A stretch of 7,114 nucleotides of DNA from an uncultured Collinsella sp. (lineage in GTDB: Bacteria; Actinomycetota; Coriobacteriia; Coriobacteriales; Coriobacteriaceae), in NCBI GenBank assembly GCA_900548075.1, contig URJD01000089.1, positions 1-7,114 of the forward strand, in the 5' to 3' direction. Shown here piece by piece: positions 6,511 to 7,114 of the stretch (position 1 is its first letter; every line of letters starts with the position of its first letter). A program made the translations under genes and the position numbers. The notes under the pieces were generated by a model. The model saw only the letters and a list, made by a program, of their open reading frames with translations, did not search any database and was not told the origin of the DNA.

Positions 6511-7114
6511 GTGCTCGCACCCCATATTTCCGTCGTCAACCTCGGTTGTCGTGTCAACCGGGTTGAGTCCGACCGTATCACTGCCGATCTTATGCGCCTG
6601 GGCTTTGCGATGGTGGAGCCCCAGGACGCCGATCTGATCGTCATTAACACCTGTGCCGTGACGGGGGAGGCCGAGGCCAAGACCCGCAAGGCAGTCCGTC
6701 ACGCTCTTGCCTATCCCGGCGAGCCTTACGTGGTCGTAACCGGCTGCGTCGTCAACCTTCATCCCGAGGAGCTGCTGGAGCTCTCCGATCGCGTGATCGC
6801 CGAACCGTCCAAGATTGACGTCGCCGAGCGCGTCTGCGAGGTGCTGGGTGTCGAATCCGATAGCGTGCCCGCCTGCAGCGATGGCGACGTGGTCGATGCT
6901 CTCGGTCGTTCGCGGCTGGGCGTGAAGATCCAGGATGGCTGCAACCACCGCTGCACTTATTGCATCGTATGGAAGGCCCGCGGCCCCGAGCGTTCCGTGC
7001 CCGTCGAGTCCGTGCTCGAACAGGTGCGTGAAGCTCAGGAGGCCGGCGTGCCCGAGGTCGTGCTGACCGGTGTGAACCTGGGTGCCTACGATGGCAAGAG
7101 CGCGACCGACGAGC
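6511..7114 (+). CDS. mtaB: tRNA t6A37 methylthiotransferase MtaB, 5' part (runs off window)
   Basis: About 201 codons of a radical SAM methylthiotransferase, open to the window edge. MtaB converts N6-threonylcarbamoyladenosine at tRNA position 37 to its 2-methylthio form, aiding decoding of ANN codons. The N-terminal methylthiotransferase domain carries three cluster cysteines: C13 in LGCRVN, C48 in INTCAVTG and C79 in VTGCVV. The radical SAM motif CNHRCTYC supplies C144, C148 and C151. LGCRVN with NTCAVT points to MtaB rather than MiaB (GCQMN) or RimO (GCPKN). After the radical SAM motif the family's common IIPYARG reads IVWKARGPERS here. The rest of the radical SAM domain and the TRAM domain lie beyond the window. 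The GTG start is set by the AAGGAG at 6500; a GTG at 6509 is out of frame. The same gene follows dnaJ in Bacillus, with prmA and rsmE between; here it is immediate. Confidence 0.92.
   Translation, partial: MLAPHISVVNLGCRVNRVESDRITADLMRLGFAMVEPQDADLIVINTCAVTGEAEAKTRKAVRHALAYPGEPYVVVTGCVVNLHPEELLELSDRVIAEPSKIDVAERVCEVLGVESDSVPACSDGDVVDALGRSRLGVKIQDGCNHRCTYCIVWKARGPERSVPVESVLEQVREAQEAGVPEVVLTGVNLGAYDGKSATDE

Noticed and set aside
5431..6948. Very long open frame on the - strand (505 codons) opposite dnaJ and mtaB
   Set aside because: It mirrors two well-identified genes codon for codon, a normal effect of G/C-rich third positions. Its translation is low-complexity (Ala, Thr, Gly, Asp, His) with no recognisable motif.

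Overview
This GC-rich window is densely packed with genes, all on the + strand, and has no RNA genes, mobile elements or CRISPR arrays that I can see. Most third codon positions are G or C, GTG starts are common (hemW, dnaJ, mtaB), and gaps between most genes are tiny. The protein wording and this gene mix fit a high-GC Gram-positive, most likely a Coriobacteriia (Collinsella-like) actinomycetote. That placement is an impression from recall, not a search.

Layout: lepA (elongation factor 4, complete), 4 nt gap, a tRNA-dihydrouridine synthase (dus), 2 nt gap, hemW (radical-SAM haem chaperone). A 58 nt spacer with a local AT-rich patch follows. Next comes an unusual J-protein of about 367 aa: it has a normal J domain and a complete DnaJ-type zinc finger, but the second C-terminal client-binding domain is replaced by hydrophobic, probably membrane-spanning segments. 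After an 81 nt spacer comes a canonical full-length dnaJ (382 aa, GTG start). Then, with its Shine-Dalgarno overlapping the dnaJ stop codon, comes mtaB (tRNA t6A37 methylthiotransferase), cut by the window end after about 201 codons.

The genes share a theme of translation quality and protein folding. LepA acts on the ribosome, Dus and MtaB modify tRNA, HemW handles haem, and the two J-proteins would each stimulate an Hsp70 (DnaK). The order recalls the conserved lepA-hemW-hrcA-grpE-dnaK-dnaJ-...-mtaB cluster of Firmicutes and the lepA/hemW/hrcA/dnaJ2 neighbourhood of actinobacteria. Here hrcA, grpE and dnaK are absent from the slot and the membrane J-protein sits there instead. The first three genes look like one transcription unit; dnaJ-mtaB look translationally coupled. 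I see no convincing intrinsic terminator anywhere, so read-through along the whole strand is plausible.

The most interesting item is the predicted membrane-anchored DnaJ hybrid at 4168-5271. The rest is ordinary housekeeping sequence with a few motif variants.
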